Below, piece after piece: positions 46,173-55,190 of a stretch of 64,000 nucleotides of DNA (position 1 is its first letter; each line of letters begins with the position of its first letter). The notes under the pieces are model-generated. The model made no database searches. It was not told where the DNA came from and saw only the letters and a program-made list of their open reading frames with translations. Where the stretch lies: the NCBI RefSeq assembly GCF_007673525.1, contig NZ_VDZU01000001.1, positions 2,118,177-2,182,176 of the forward strand. Reading direction: 5' to 3'. This DNA is from Fictibacillus phosphorivorans. Lineage in GTDB: Bacteria; Bacillota; Bacilli; Bacillales; Fictibacillaceae. Made by a program: the position numbers and the translations under genes.

Positions 46173-47147
46173 CTATTCAGGAATCGGTAGCTGGTACGTT
46201 GCTGAATTAGTAGGTCCGCTCGGAGTAAGATTTATGGATTTCAGAAGGTTTTTCATACAAGTGGATGAATCGATGTGTAAAAAACGTCTTAACGTTTTAT
46301 TCTTAACGGGGTGATCAAAGATCAGTGCGTAGTCTTGTATAGCTTTTATATGAGCATCTTTGGATTTTATATTGCACTTAGAACAAACCCAAGTACTTCT
46401 CTCTCGCCGCATAGGAATATGATTGCAGTCTGGACAAAAGACTCCGGTGATAATGTCCGTTTGATTGATGTTGTAAGTTTTTAATAAGTCGGGGTTATGT
46501 CTTTCATGTTGCTTTAGCAGTTTTGAAGTTATTTTAGAGAGGTCCTTCTTTGAGAGGGTTTCTTGATGGTACGTTGAAATTTGTTGAACTTTATTAGCTA
46601 GACTCTTAGTCCGAATAATATGGCCCGCTTTTTTGCCATAATGCGGTGATAACGTAATAAAAGATTTAGGATTTGTTAGAACAACGAGGGAATAAAGCGG
46701 GATGTTAGGCAACTGATTTTTTTTCAACCAGCTTTCCAGATATATTGTTTGTTGTTGGACCTGGCTTACTGGATCAGGGAATGTTTCATCTACCCCATTT
46801 TTCGTTCGTTTCATCTGATCGAAGTGATGATCAAAATAAAGGTCACCTGAGAGATTTTTAACTTCGAGCAAAACGCCAAATGAAGAATGAAGGATTAGAC
46901 AGTCAATTTGAAAATAGTACTTCTTTTCTTTATCTCTTGGAAGTCGCAAGTCATGAAAAATGAGGTACGAATTTTCATCTAAATCGTGCAGATAATAATC
47001 TAATGCTACTTCGCCTCTATAGCCTGCCGCGTATTTCGTAAACTCAGTTTTTAATTCACCATATTTCGGGTGACTGGGTATTAATCTCTGGATGATGGAA
47101 TCCAATTTTAATAATTTTAGGGGCTTAGTACGTGGTTTTTTTATCAA
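46173..47147 (-). CDS. NERD-domain protein with C-terminal zinc ribbon
   Basis: 324 aa. Residues 30-150 form a nuclease-related (NERD) domain: GYRGEVALDYYL, then YFQIDCLILHSSFGVLLEVKNLSGDLYFD, with the D..E.K active-site-like residues. Residues 235-260 hold CPDCNHI...WVCSKCNIKS, a four-cysteine zinc ribbon likely to bind nucleic acid. NERD proteins are found in plasmids, defence loci and chromosomes, with few tested. TTG start at 47147 with GAGGTGA about 5 nt upstream. Lone gene flanked by repeat-bearing spacers; no clear terminator. Confidence 0.85.
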   Translation of the reverse strand: MIKKPRTKPLKLLKLDSIIQRLIPSHPKYGELKTEFTKYAAGYRGEVALDYYLHDLDENSYLIFHDLRLPRDKEKKYYFQIDCLILHSSFGVLLEVKNLSGDLYFDHHFDQMKRTKNGVDETFPDPVSQVQQQTIYLESWLKKNQLPNIPLYSLVVLTNPKSFITLSPHYGKKAGHIIRTKSLANKVQQISTYHQETLSKKDLSKITSKLLKQHERHNPDLLKTYNINQTDIITGVFCPDCNHIPMRRERSTWVCSKCNIKSKDAHIKAIQDYALIFDHPVKNKTLRRFLHIDSSTCMKNLLKSINLTPSGPTNSATYQLPIPE

Positions 47148-47260
47148 GAAATCACCTCTTGCTTTTTAGTACATATCTCATTCAAGAAAACTGGATAAAA
47201 ATCCTTTATTTTCAGTAATGATTTGATGATTATTTTCCATTTGGAAATTAGATTGTGCAC

Positions 47261-47352
47261 AATTAAGTCTAATTTGAAAAAATCAAGTCGGAATGAACGT
47301 TAATTAAGTCGTTTCGCTCATCAATTAAGCCGTTTTCAGCCACGATTAAGTC
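47261..47352. repeat. Five tandem 20-21-bp units with AATTAAGTCG core
   Basis: Cores AATTAAGTC (47261), AATCAAGTCG (47281), AATTAAGTCG (47302), AATTAAGCCG (47323) and GATTAAGTC (47344) recur every 20-21 bp, about two helical turns. The 360-bp gap between the NERD and odhB genes holds this array, the odhB terminator and nothing else I can call. Arms between cores differ, so it is not a simple duplication. Confidence 0.75.
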
Positions 47353-47451
47353 TTAATCCAAAAATAAAGGCCATTCGACAAATCCCAAGGACTTACTACC
47401 CGGAACACCCATCAGCAGCTGCACACACCACAGCCTCCTTTACAAACCCAC

Positions 47452-47487
47452 AAAAAAACACCCCCTGCAAGCAAGGGGCGTTCCATA
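47452..47487 (-). terminator. Terminator after odhAB
   Basis: Minus-strand stem AACGCCCCTTGC / GCAGGGGGTGTT followed by TTTTT. Confidence 0.9.
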
Positions 47488-47508
47488 TCATCATTATATT
47501 CCTAAACA

Positions 47509-48783
47509 TTAACCTTCTAAAAGAAGTGATTCTGGATCTTCCAGAAGTGATTTGATCGTTGTTAAGAAGCTTACTGCTTCTTTTCCATCTACAATACGGT
47601 GATCATATGAAAGCGCGATGTACATCATCGGACGGTTTTCCATGCGCTCTTTATCGATCGCTACTGGTCTCCATTGGATTGTATGCATTCCAAGGATACC
47701 AACTTGAGGTGCGTTCAAGATTGGTGTTGAAAGCATAGATCCGAAGATACCGCCGTTTGTGATTGTGAAAGAACCACCTTGAAGGTCTTCTAACGATAGC
47801 TTTTTAGAACGTGCCTTCTCAGCTAAGTTTCCGATCTCTTTTTCGATACCAGCGAAGCTTAGACGGTCAGCGTTGCGAACAACTGGTACAACTAGTCCTT
47901 CTTCTGCTCCAACTGCGATACCGATATCGTAGAATTTCTTAAGAACCATTTCATCCCCTTGAATCTCAGCATTGATTGCAGGGAACTTTTTCAGTGCTCC
48001 TACAACAGCTTTCGTGAAGAATGACATGTATCCTAGTTTAACACCGTTTTGCTCATAGAACTTGTCCTTACGACGAGCACGAACTTCGTTGATCGCCGTC
48101 ATATCAACTTCATTAAACGTTGTTAGCATCGCTGCAGTTTGTTGAGCTTCAACTAAACGTTTAGCGATCGTTTGACGTCTGCGGGACATCTTCACGCGCT
48201 CTACAGGTTTCTCAGGATTTACCGCTTCAACAGAAGCAGCTGGTTTAGAAGCTGACGCTGCTGGCTTAGATGCCGGAGTAGCCTTCTCCGAGCTTCCACC
48301 TTCCGCGTGACGTTTCACATCTTCCGTGCGAACGCGTCCTAGAGGATCGCGAGCATTAACTTCAGAAAGATCGATACCTTTCTCACGAGCAAGCTTGCGA
48401 GCTGCAGGAGATGCGATTGGACGGTCAGAAGCTTTCACTTCTTCTTCAGCCGCGTCTTTTTCTACGATTGGCTCTTGTTTTTGTTGAGTTGGAGCTGCCT
48501 TTTCTTCCGTTTTCTCTTCTGCTGCTGGTTCTGCAGACTCAGAAGCACCGCCTTCAACGATGGAAGCGATAATATCTCCAACGGCTACAGTGTCACCTGG
48601 TTCAACTTTGATATTTTTTAGAACGCCATCTCGCTCTGCACTAATCTCAATGTTAACTTTATCAGTTTCTAGCTCTACTAAATCTTCGCCTTTAACAACT
48701 GTGTCGCCTTCTTTTTTAAGCCATTGTGCTACTGTACCTTCTGAAATTGATTCGGCTAATTCCGGAACTTTAACGTCAAACAT
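47509..48783 (-). CDS. odhB: Dihydrolipoyl succinyltransferase (E2 of 2-oxoglutarate dehydrogenase)
   Basis: 424 aa. Lipoyl domain (residues 1-77; lysine in [10 protein letters not shown]), an acidic/Ala-Pro linker, peripheral-subunit-binding domain ([19 protein letters not shown] near 125) and catalytic domain ending in [16 protein letters not shown] with the active-site His. It transfers the succinyl group from E1 to CoA in the TCA cycle. The ATG at 48783 has GGGAGG 8 nt upstream and overlaps odhA by 8 bp. Ends at a strong terminator. Confidence 0.96.
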   Translation of the reverse strand: MFDVKVPELAESISEGTVAQWLKKEGDTVVKGEDLVELETDKVNIEISAERDGVLKNIKVEPGDTVAVGDIIASIVEGGASESAEPAAEEKTEEKAAPTQQKQEPIVEKDAAEEEVKASDRPIASPAARKLAREKGIDLSEVNARDPLGRVRTEDVKRHAEGGSSEKATPASKPAASASKPAASVEAVNPEKPVERVKMSRRRQTIAKRLVEAQQTAAMLTTFNEVDMTAINEVRARRKDKFYEQNGVKLGYMSFFTKAVVGALKKFPAINAEIQGDEMVLKKFYDIGIAVGAEEGLVVPVVRNADRLSFAGIEKEIGNLAEKARSKKLSLEDLQGGSFTITNGGIFGSMLSTPILNAPQVGILGMHTIQWRPVAIDKERMENRPMMYIALSYDHRIVDGKEAVSFLTTIKSLLEDPESLLLEG

Positions 48784-51631
48784 GTTCACGGCCTCCCTCT
48801 CGCGATTGAATGTCTAGTGCTAATGCTGTTTGGATGATTTGTTCTTGTTCTTTTTTATAGATGTCTGGTTCCCCACCAGCCGTACTCGAACGTTCTTGAC
48901 GTCCAATATATGAAACATGTGCTTTTGGTGCTACAGCACGAAGTTTAGGCTCAATGTATAACCAAGATCCCATGTTCTTCGGCTCTTCTTGCACCCAGAT
49001 CAAGTCTTCAACATTTGGATACTCTTTTAACAGAGCATTCATCTCTTCTTCTGGGAACGGATAGATCTGTTCAACACGGACGATATGCATTTCTGTTCTT
49101 GCTACCTGATCTTGTTCAAGCGCTTTTTCAAGATCGATCGCAATCTTACCAGAGCAAAGCAAGATTTTCTTCACTTTGTCTTTTTCTTTGCCTAGGCCAG
49201 GCTGTTGTAACAATGGCATAAAGTGGTCACTTTCAAATGCTTCAGCCATAGATGCTACTTTCGTGTCACGCAGCAAGCTCTTCGGTGTCATAACAACCAA
49301 CGGACGAACTTCATCCATAGATAAGAGCTTCGCTTGACGTCTTAGCAAATGGAAGTACTGAGATGCAGTACTTACGTTAGCAACCGTCCAGTTATTTTCT
49401 GCACCTAACTGTAAGAATCTCTCTAGACGTGCACTTGAATGCTCAGGTCCTTGACCTTCATATCCGTGAGGAAGAAGCATCACCATACCTGATTTTTGTC
49501 CCCACTTCGCACGGCCAGCAGATAAGAACTGATCGAACAGAACTTGTGCAACGTTTGCAAAATCACCGTATTGCGCTTCCCAAATAACAAGGGTTTCAGG
49601 TGCAAACACATTATAGCCGTATTCAAAACCAACAACGGATGATTCTGAGAGTGGACTGTTATGAATCGCAAACGAAACATTGATGTCATCCATCGCATGC
49701 AATGGAGAAAACTTCTTTCCGCTCTCACTATCGTTCAGAACAAGGTGTCTTTGCGCGAACGTTCCACGCTCAGAGTCTTGCCCGGTAATACGAATCGGCG
49801 TTCCATCCTTAAGAATGGAAGCGAACGCTAATGATTCAGCCATACCCCAATCGATCTTTTCACCTTGGAAAGACTTGCGTCTACGCTCAAGGATTCTTTT
49901 GATCTTCGGGTAAACGTTAAAGTCTTCAGGGAACTTGAGCATATTCTCTGTCAGTTCTTGAAGATCACTAACTGAGATTGTGGTATCGATATCAGGAAGT
50001 GCTTTCGATAACGGATCAGGAAGTCTCGTGTCTTCCAATTTGAATTTTTCTTTACGGCCTTGAACTTTTTCATATTCAGTCTGATGCTTTGTTAATACAT
50101 GATTTTCAATGGATTTTACTTCTTCTTCAGAAAGTACTTCTTCTTTAACAAGCTGCTTAGCATAAACGTCACGAACTGTCGGATGACTATTTACTTGTTT
50201 ATACAATCTTGGCTGTGTTGCAGATGGATCGTCCATTTCATTGTGACCGAATCGACGATATCCGATCAGGTCGATCAGAACGTCTTTTTGGAATTTTTTA
50301 CGATACTCATAAGCAAGATGTACAGCTGCAATACATGCTTCTGGATCATCTGCATTAACGTGAATGATCGGAATCTCAAAACCTTTTGCAAGGTCACTCG
50401 CATATTTCGTTGAACGAGAATCACCACTATCCGTTGTGAAACCTACTAGGTTGTTAGCGATGATATGAAGTGTTCCACCTGTTTGATATCCTCTAAGACG
50501 ACTTAAGTTCAATGTTTCAGCAACGATTCCTTCACCTGGAAAAGCAGCATCACCATGAATAAGGATCGCAAATGCTTTAGAAGTATCTTGAACTGGATAA
50601 CCCTTCTTGTCACGTGTTTCTTGAGCTGCTCTTGTATATCCTTCAACAACTGGATCTACATACTCTAAGTGACTTGGGTTATTAGCAAGTGAGATTTTAA
50701 TTTTATGAGATTGATCTGTTTCGACCAATCGGCTAGCACCTAGATGGTACTTTACATCTCCAGTCCATCCAAAGTTAATTCCTCTCGAACCTTCAGAAGG
50801 AATTAGTTCCTTGTTTGGAGAATGATGAAATTCTGAGAAAATTAGTTCATAAGGTTTGCCAAGCACGTGAGCAAGTACGTTTAGACGCCCACGGTGTGCC
50901 ATTCCGATCAGAGCATGTTCAGCTCCGTCACGGCATCCTTCTTTAGCTGCTTCATCTAGCATCGGTACCAGCATATCAACGCCTTCAATAGAGAAACGCT
51001 TTTGTCCAACGAATGTCTTATGAAGGAATTTCTCAAATCCTTCAACTTCACTCAATCGTGTTAAAAGGTTCTTCTTATCTTCAGCAGAAAATTTAGGATA
51101 GTGTTGGCTTGTTTCAACCATGGTGTTTAACCATTGGCGTTCTTCAGTCTCATGAACATGACTGAATTCATAAGCGATTGTTTTCGTATACACTTCCTGT
51201 AGCATTTGGATCGCTTCATAGCCGTCTTGAACGCTTGATGGCGCTTCTTTCCAAATAAAGGAAGGTGGTATCGCTTTCAAATCTTCTTTTGTTAAGTTAA
51301 ATTCTTTCGGGTCAATATGGTGGTTATCTTTCGGAAATTCCCCTACAGGATATAAGTCAGCTGCTAAGTGACCGTATGTGCGAATGTTTTCTGCTAATTT
51401 TAATGCAGCTGCTAATTTCTCGAAATCCAATCCATCAAAACTCTGTGCAGTACGTTGATTTGATTTAGAGTCCTCAATTGGAGGCCCCCAAGCATCAAAT
51501 TTCTCTTTGAATGAACTGTCAACAGATTCCGGATCCACACTATATTGATCATATAGTTCAAGGATGTAGGCCATATTTGGTCCACTTAGTCCCTGCCAAG
51601 GATTTTCTGATTTGGAACGTTGATGACTCAT
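48776..51631 (-). CDS. odhA: 2-oxoglutarate dehydrogenase E1 (thiamine-dependent)
   Basis: 951 aa, ThDP-dependent decarboxylase of 2-oxoglutarate. N-terminal [29 protein letters not shown], the [18 protein letters not shown] segment near residue 250, ThDP-binding [18 protein letters not shown] near 385 and C-terminal transketolase-like part ([13 protein letters not shown] near 640). The ATG at 51631 follows GGAGGGAA; the frame from 51706 adds 25 unrelated residues. First gene of odhAB, with regulatory elements in the leader. Confidence 0.96.
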   Translation of the reverse strand: MSHQRSKSENPWQGLSGPNMAYILELYDQYSVDPESVDSSFKEKFDAWGPPIEDSKSNQRTAQSFDGLDFEKLAAALKLAENIRTYGHLAADLYPVGEFPKDNHHIDPKEFNLTKEDLKAIPPSFIWKEAPSSVQDGYEAIQMLQEVYTKTIAYEFSHVHETEERQWLNTMVETSQHYPKFSAEDKKNLLTRLSEVEGFEKFLHKTFVGQKRFSIEGVDMLVPMLDEAAKEGCRDGAEHALIGMAHRGRLNVLAHVLGKPYELIFSEFHHSPNKELIPSEGSRGINFGWTGDVKYHLGASRLVETDQSHKIKISLANNPSHLEYVDPVVEGYTRAAQETRDKKGYPVQDTSKAFAILIHGDAAFPGEGIVAETLNLSRLRGYQTGGTLHIIANNLVGFTTDSGDSRSTKYASDLAKGFEIPIIHVNADDPEACIAAVHLAYEYRKKFQKDVLIDLIGYRRFGHNEMDDPSATQPRLYKQVNSHPTVRDVYAKQLVKEEVLSEEEVKSIENHVLTKHQTEYEKVQGRKEKFKLEDTRLPDPLSKALPDIDTTISVSDLQELTENMLKFPEDFNVYPKIKRILERRRKSFQGEKIDWGMAESLAFASILKDGTPIRITGQDSERGTFAQRHLVLNDSESGKKFSPLHAMDDINVSFAIHNSPLSESSVVGFEYGYNVFAPETLVIWEAQYGDFANVAQVLFDQFLSAGRAKWGQKSGMVMLLPHGYEGQGPEHSSARLERFLQLGAENNWTVANVSTASQYFHLLRRQAKLLSMDEVRPLVVMTPKSLLRDTKVASMAEAFESDHFMPLLQQPGLGKEKDKVKKILLCSGKIAIDLEKALEQDQVARTEMHIVRVEQIYPFPEEEMNALLKEYPNVEDLIWVQEEPKNMGSWLYIEPKLRAVAPKAHVSYIGRQERSSTAGGEPDIYKKEQEQIIQTALALDIQSREGGREHV

Positions 51632-51721
51632 CTTTTGTTCCCTCCTGCTTCCCTTTGTAAGTATTGTGCTGTTGCTGTTAACAGGTGATTCATCATTTCT
51701 CGCCATTGAATTTTTCCCTAT

Positions 51722-51735
51722 TTAAAGCGCTCTCA
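51722..51735 (-). promoter_or_regulatory. Candidate cre site (CcpA) in the odhA leader
   Basis: TGAGAGCGCTTTAA on the minus strand fits the cre consensus TGWNANCGNTNWCA at all positions but one. It lies about 55 nt downstream of the likely -10, where a bound CcpA could act as a roadblock. Glucose repression of odhAB is known in B. subtilis; the site here is by match. Confidence 0.55.
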
Positions 51736-51751
51736 AACAATGAATGAAAAG

Positions 51752-51802
51752 AACCTTATCATTGATAAGGTTTCAACTGTAACAATGGTCATTGCCATTA
51801 TA
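51752..51802 (-). promoter_or_regulatory. odhA promoter region with a perfect palindrome
   Basis: TATAAT (-10) at 51797-51802 overlaps the rarD end. Downstream lie CAATGGTCATTG (51784-51795) and AACCTTATC-ATT-GATAAGGTT (51752-51772), a perfect 9-bp inverted repeat with a 3-nt spacer. The latter could form an RNA hairpin in the leader or serve as a protein operator. No -35 is clear. Confidence 0.5.
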
Positions 51803-52738
51803 CTATATTTTCGCAGAAAGTGAATTTTGTTTTTTACGATTTATGAGATAATTTGCCCATTTTGTTTTGCTGACCGTAAAAATAAGGAGTGCAACCCATA
51901 TCATGGTGAATGAAATGACATGAATCTTACTGAATGTTTCCTGATACAAAAATACACCTAAAACGAGCATGATTGTAGGAGCAATATATTGTAGAAAACC
52001 GATCATCGTCATCGAGATCCGCTTTACACCTTGCGCAAAGCAAAGTAAAGGTACAGCAGTAACGAGACCTGCTCCCCAAAGAAGCAATGTCGTAGAAGTG
52101 CCTCCAGAGATAAATGATGCCTCCCCGTTCCATTGAAGATAGACTAAATAAAGTAACGCTAATGGGAAGACAAACATCGTCTCAAATGTTAAACCTGTTA
52201 GCGAGTCAAAACTCCCAAGTTTTTTTACAAGTCCGTACAGGCCAAACGAAAGCGCTAAAGAAACAGCTACCCAAGGAAATTCTCCATGTTGCCATGTTAA
52301 TAGAAAAACACCGCAAGCAGCTAACAAAAAGGATATGAGCTGCCAGCTGTTTAATTTTTCTTTTAAAACAAGCATGCCTAAAATCACACTAACGAGCGGA
52401 TTAATATAATAGCCTAAACTCGCTTCAACGACATGATCAGTATTAACCGCCCAGATATACATGACCCAATTTCCACTAATTAATAGCGAAGCAGTCAACA
52501 CGGATATAAACTGCTTTTTTTGACTAAAGAGCACTTTCACATCTCTTATGAGTGTCTTTTTCTTTTTCAATAAGAACATAACCGCGATCATTAAAAGAAA
52601 TGACCATAGAATGCGATGTGCTAGGATTTCCACAGAACCCGCGGATTGGAGTGGCTTCCAATATAGCGGAAGAAATCCCCATATTAAATAAGAAAAAGCG
52701 GCATACCATATACCCTTCGTATGTTCATTTAATTTCAT
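51803..52738 (-). CDS. rarD: RarD-type EamA/DMT-family transporter
   Basis: 311 aa with ten helices, starting KGIWYAAFSYLIWGFLPLYWK, a RarD signature; mid-protein VEASLGYYINPLVSVILGMLVLKEKL is the EamA repeat. RarD is named from a chloramphenicol-sensitivity phenotype, but the substrate is unknown. AGGAACGG lies just before the ATG. Its 3' end carries the odhA -10. Between argS and odhA it seems to be a separate unit. Confidence 0.9.
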   Translation of the reverse strand: MKLNEHTKGIWYAAFSYLIWGFLPLYWKPLQSAGSVEILAHRILWSFLLMIAVMFLLKKKKTLIRDVKVLFSQKKQFISVLTASLLISGNWVMYIWAVNTDHVVEASLGYYINPLVSVILGMLVLKEKLNSWQLISFLLAACGVFLLTWQHGEFPWVAVSLALSFGLYGLVKKLGSFDSLTGLTFETMFVFPLALLYLVYLQWNGEASFISGGTSTTLLLWGAGLVTAVPLLCFAQGVKRISMTMIGFLQYIAPTIMLVLGVFLYQETFSKIHVISFTMIWVALLIFTVSKTKWANYLINRKKQNSLSAKI

Positions 52739-52842
52739 TGTCCGTTCCTCGATCCCATGTTTTATATGAAGTTATAAGATTATATAACGGAATCTAGATG
52801 GTTAGCTACTAAATAAACTCTGCAGCAAAATAAAGGGTAACT

Positions 52843-54525
52843 TTACATTTTATTCGGTGTTTGCACGCCTAATAATCGTAATCCTTCTTTTAAGACGATC
52901 TGAACTGCTGCACAAAGTGCTAATCGTTCTGGCGTTTCTTTACTATCTAAGATTTTTACATGAGCATAATAATGATTGAACTTATGAGATAGTTTTAAGA
53001 CATATTTTGAAATAATAGAAGGTTCTTTTCTGTGAAACGCTAGTTCAACAACTTCAGGAAACTCGCTTAATACAGATAGAATTCCCCAGCTTTCAGATCC
53101 GATGGAGAACTCTTGTGGAACATTTCCGGTAAAGTTCCCTTTGTTTAATAATGTTTGAATTCTAGCTGCTGTATACTGTACATACGGCCCTGTGTCGCCC
53201 TCGAATTTAAGCATCATCTCAAGCGAAAATTCCACATCATTTCCCTTTTCATTTTTCAAATCATGAAAGATAACAGCCCCCACTCCTACTTGACGAGCGA
53301 CAGTCGCTATTTCATGGAGTTCAGGATTCTTACTTCGAATATTTTGTTCTGCTAACTTAACTGCTTCTAAAATAACTGTTTCTAATAGGACTGTTTTTCC
53401 TTTTCGAGTACTCATCTTCTTACCGTTCTGTAAAATGAGCCCGAATGGAACATGGTGCATGTGATCTGCCCAATCATGTCCGAGCTTTTTCAGGACTCGT
53501 TTCACTTGTTCAAAATGTAGAGATTGTTCGTGACCGACAACATATAATGCTTCGGTAAAGTCATATGTGCTCTTTCTATAGATAGCAGCTGTAATGTCAC
53601 GAGTGGCATAGAGAGTGGCACCGTCTGTTTTTTTGATTAAACACGGTGGTAGATCATCACCTACCCTTACAACCTGAGCACCTTCTGAGAGTTCTAACAA
53701 ATTCTTTTCTTGCAGTGCTTTTACAGAAGCATCCATCTTATCGTTAAAATAGGCTTCACCGTTATAGGAATCGAATCGGACATCCAATAACTCATAAATG
53801 TTCTGAAAAGCCTCTAAAGATACTTCTTTAAACCAGATCCAAAGTTCTTTAGCTTTTGGATCATGATCTTCTAATTTCTTAAACCACATTCTACCCTCAT
53901 CATTTAACGAAGGGTCTCTTTCAACTTCTTCATGAAAACGTACGTAAAGTTTAGTCAGCTCTTCGATCGGATTATTTCGGACTTTATTTTCCTCGCCCCA
54001 CTTTAAATAAGCTGAGATCAATTTTCCAAACTGAGTTCCCCAATCTCCTATATAATTTATTTTAACTGTCTGGTAGCCGCATTTTTCGCTGATAGCAGCT
54101 ATTGAGGAACCGATTACAGTTGAGCGTAGATGTCCCATTGAGAACGGCTTTGCGATGTTTGGTGAGGAAAGATCTAAAAGAATCGTTTTTCCATGACCGA
54201 AACGATGGTTTGCATAAGCGTCCTTCTCTTTTAAAATTTGAGTCAGCAGCGATAGAGCTTCTGCTTTTTTATTTAAAAAAACATTTACATAGCTCCCCAC
54301 TGCTTCAATTTTCTCAAACTCACCTGAGATGTTTCCTTGAGCTAACTCTTTTGCGATTTCATTTGGGGATTTCTTAAAGATCTTAGCTAACTGAAAACAT
54401 GGAAATGCAAGATCACCATGTTGGATCTGTTTAGGCTTTTCTATAGAGGCTTCAATTTGTTCAAATGTTAAGTCAGTACCAATGTGATCTTGTAAGTAAG
54501 CTGCAAATAAATGTTTTCCGTTCAT
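52843..54525 (-). CDS. argS: Arginyl-tRNA synthetase
   Basis: 560-aa class Ia synthetase charging tRNA-Arg. N-terminal Add-1 domain (residues 1-110), HIGH-equivalent SSPNIAKPFSMGHLRS near 117, KMSTRKGKT (KMSKS-like) near 385 and the C-terminal DALR anticodon-binding domain (TAARIQTLL, HKFNHYYAHVKIL). Length is normal. GGGAGGG lies 6-7 nt before the ATG. Expression is governed by the T-box leader directly upstream. Confidence 0.97.
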   Translation of the reverse strand: MNGKHLFAAYLQDHIGTDLTFEQIEASIEKPKQIQHGDLAFPCFQLAKIFKKSPNEIAKELAQGNISGEFEKIEAVGSYVNVFLNKKAEALSLLTQILKEKDAYANHRFGHGKTILLDLSSPNIAKPFSMGHLRSTVIGSSIAAISEKCGYQTVKINYIGDWGTQFGKLISAYLKWGEENKVRNNPIEELTKLYVRFHEEVERDPSLNDEGRMWFKKLEDHDPKAKELWIWFKEVSLEAFQNIYELLDVRFDSYNGEAYFNDKMDASVKALQEKNLLELSEGAQVVRVGDDLPPCLIKKTDGATLYATRDITAAIYRKSTYDFTEALYVVGHEQSLHFEQVKRVLKKLGHDWADHMHHVPFGLILQNGKKMSTRKGKTVLLETVILEAVKLAEQNIRSKNPELHEIATVARQVGVGAVIFHDLKNEKGNDVEFSLEMMLKFEGDTGPYVQYTAARIQTLLNKGNFTGNVPQEFSIGSESWGILSVLSEFPEVVELAFHRKEPSIISKYVLKLSHKFNHYYAHVKILDSKETPERLALCAAVQIVLKEGLRLLGVQTPNKM

Positions 54526-54545
54526 TCGTTTCCCTCCCTAAAATA

Positions 54546-54775
54546 AAAAAAATCCGCCCCTTCTAAATTAATAGAAGAGACGGATATTAACCGCGGTACC
54601 ACTCTCGTTGCCAAAAGGCCACTTGACTTGTTAACGGGAAGTCCCGGTCTGCTCTACTTCGTTTCAAGCAAACATTTCCAAAGTGCGCTTCGTCTGTAAG
54701 TAGTGCAAGGCTTACACCGATTCCTTGCTCGCTATGAACATCCTTACAGAGTACTCTCTTTTTCATAAATGATCT
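54546..54775 (-). promoter_or_regulatory. T-box leader of argS, Arg (CGC) specifier
   Basis: T-box AGTGGTACCGCGG at 54591-54604, terminator hairpin AATATCCGTC...GGGGCGGATT with T8 at 54546-54586, and a stem I specifier loop GAAGCGCAC where CGC (54685-54687) fits arginine. Uncharged tRNA-Arg should favour the antiterminator and argS expression. Confidence 0.93.
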
Positions 54776-54792
54776 GAGTTATAGTTTTTCAT

Positions 54793-54821
54793 ATTATATG
54801 AGGGCAAAAACAAAAAGTCAA
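54793..54821 (-). promoter_or_regulatory. Promoter of the argS T-box transcript
   Basis: TTGACT, 17-nt spacer, TATAAT on the minus strand, a near-consensus sigmaA promoter about 20 nt upstream of stem I. Confidence 0.85.
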
Positions 54822-54822
54822 C

Positions 54823-55104
54823 TTATTCCTTATTATCAAAATCCAAGTAATCTCTCATGCGTTTAATGTATCTTTTTAACCGAAATAACGTTTCAGTACG
54901 TAAATATTTTGAATTAAAAGCCGCCGTAACTGCTGGCACTGATACAAAAACTCCATGTTCTGTAACTCTGACCGGTATTACGCCTGTATAAATTGTTTCC
55001 CCACTCGTTTTATATAAAAGCTCTGTTGATACCAGTACAATCTTTTCTTCGTTTTTCTCTCCTGGCAGAACAGATTGAACTTCAAAAAGAAATTGAACAC
55101 TCAT
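54823..55104 (-). CDS. Small hypothetical protein upstream of argS
   Basis: 93 aa, cytosolic, beta-rich first part (VQFLFEVQSVLPGEKNEEKIVLVSTELLYKTSGETIYTGVIPV) and a basic helical C-terminus (TETLFRLKRYIKRMRDYLDFDNKE). I do not recognise it; it is not the DUF1934 (YwiB) protein that precedes argS in B. subtilis. The ATG at 55104 follows GGAG by about 6 nt, supporting translation. The argS promoter begins just after its stop, so the two are separate units. The function is unknown. Confidence 0.6.
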   Translation of the reverse strand: MSVQFLFEVQSVLPGEKNEEKIVLVSTELLYKTSGETIYTGVIPVRVTEHGVFVSVPAVTAAFNSKYLRTETLFRLKRYIKRMRDYLDFDNKE

Positions 55105-55190
55105 AGTTTCTCCTTCACGTATATTAGTTATGTTTTATGATATAATGCATTGTCTCGAATTGACAGTTTAATACTAAAGGAAGTATGCAT

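Noticed and set aside
47261..47352. CRISPR array
   Set aside because: Units are only 20-21 bp with 9-10-bp cores and no spacers of 25-40 bp; no cas genes in the window.
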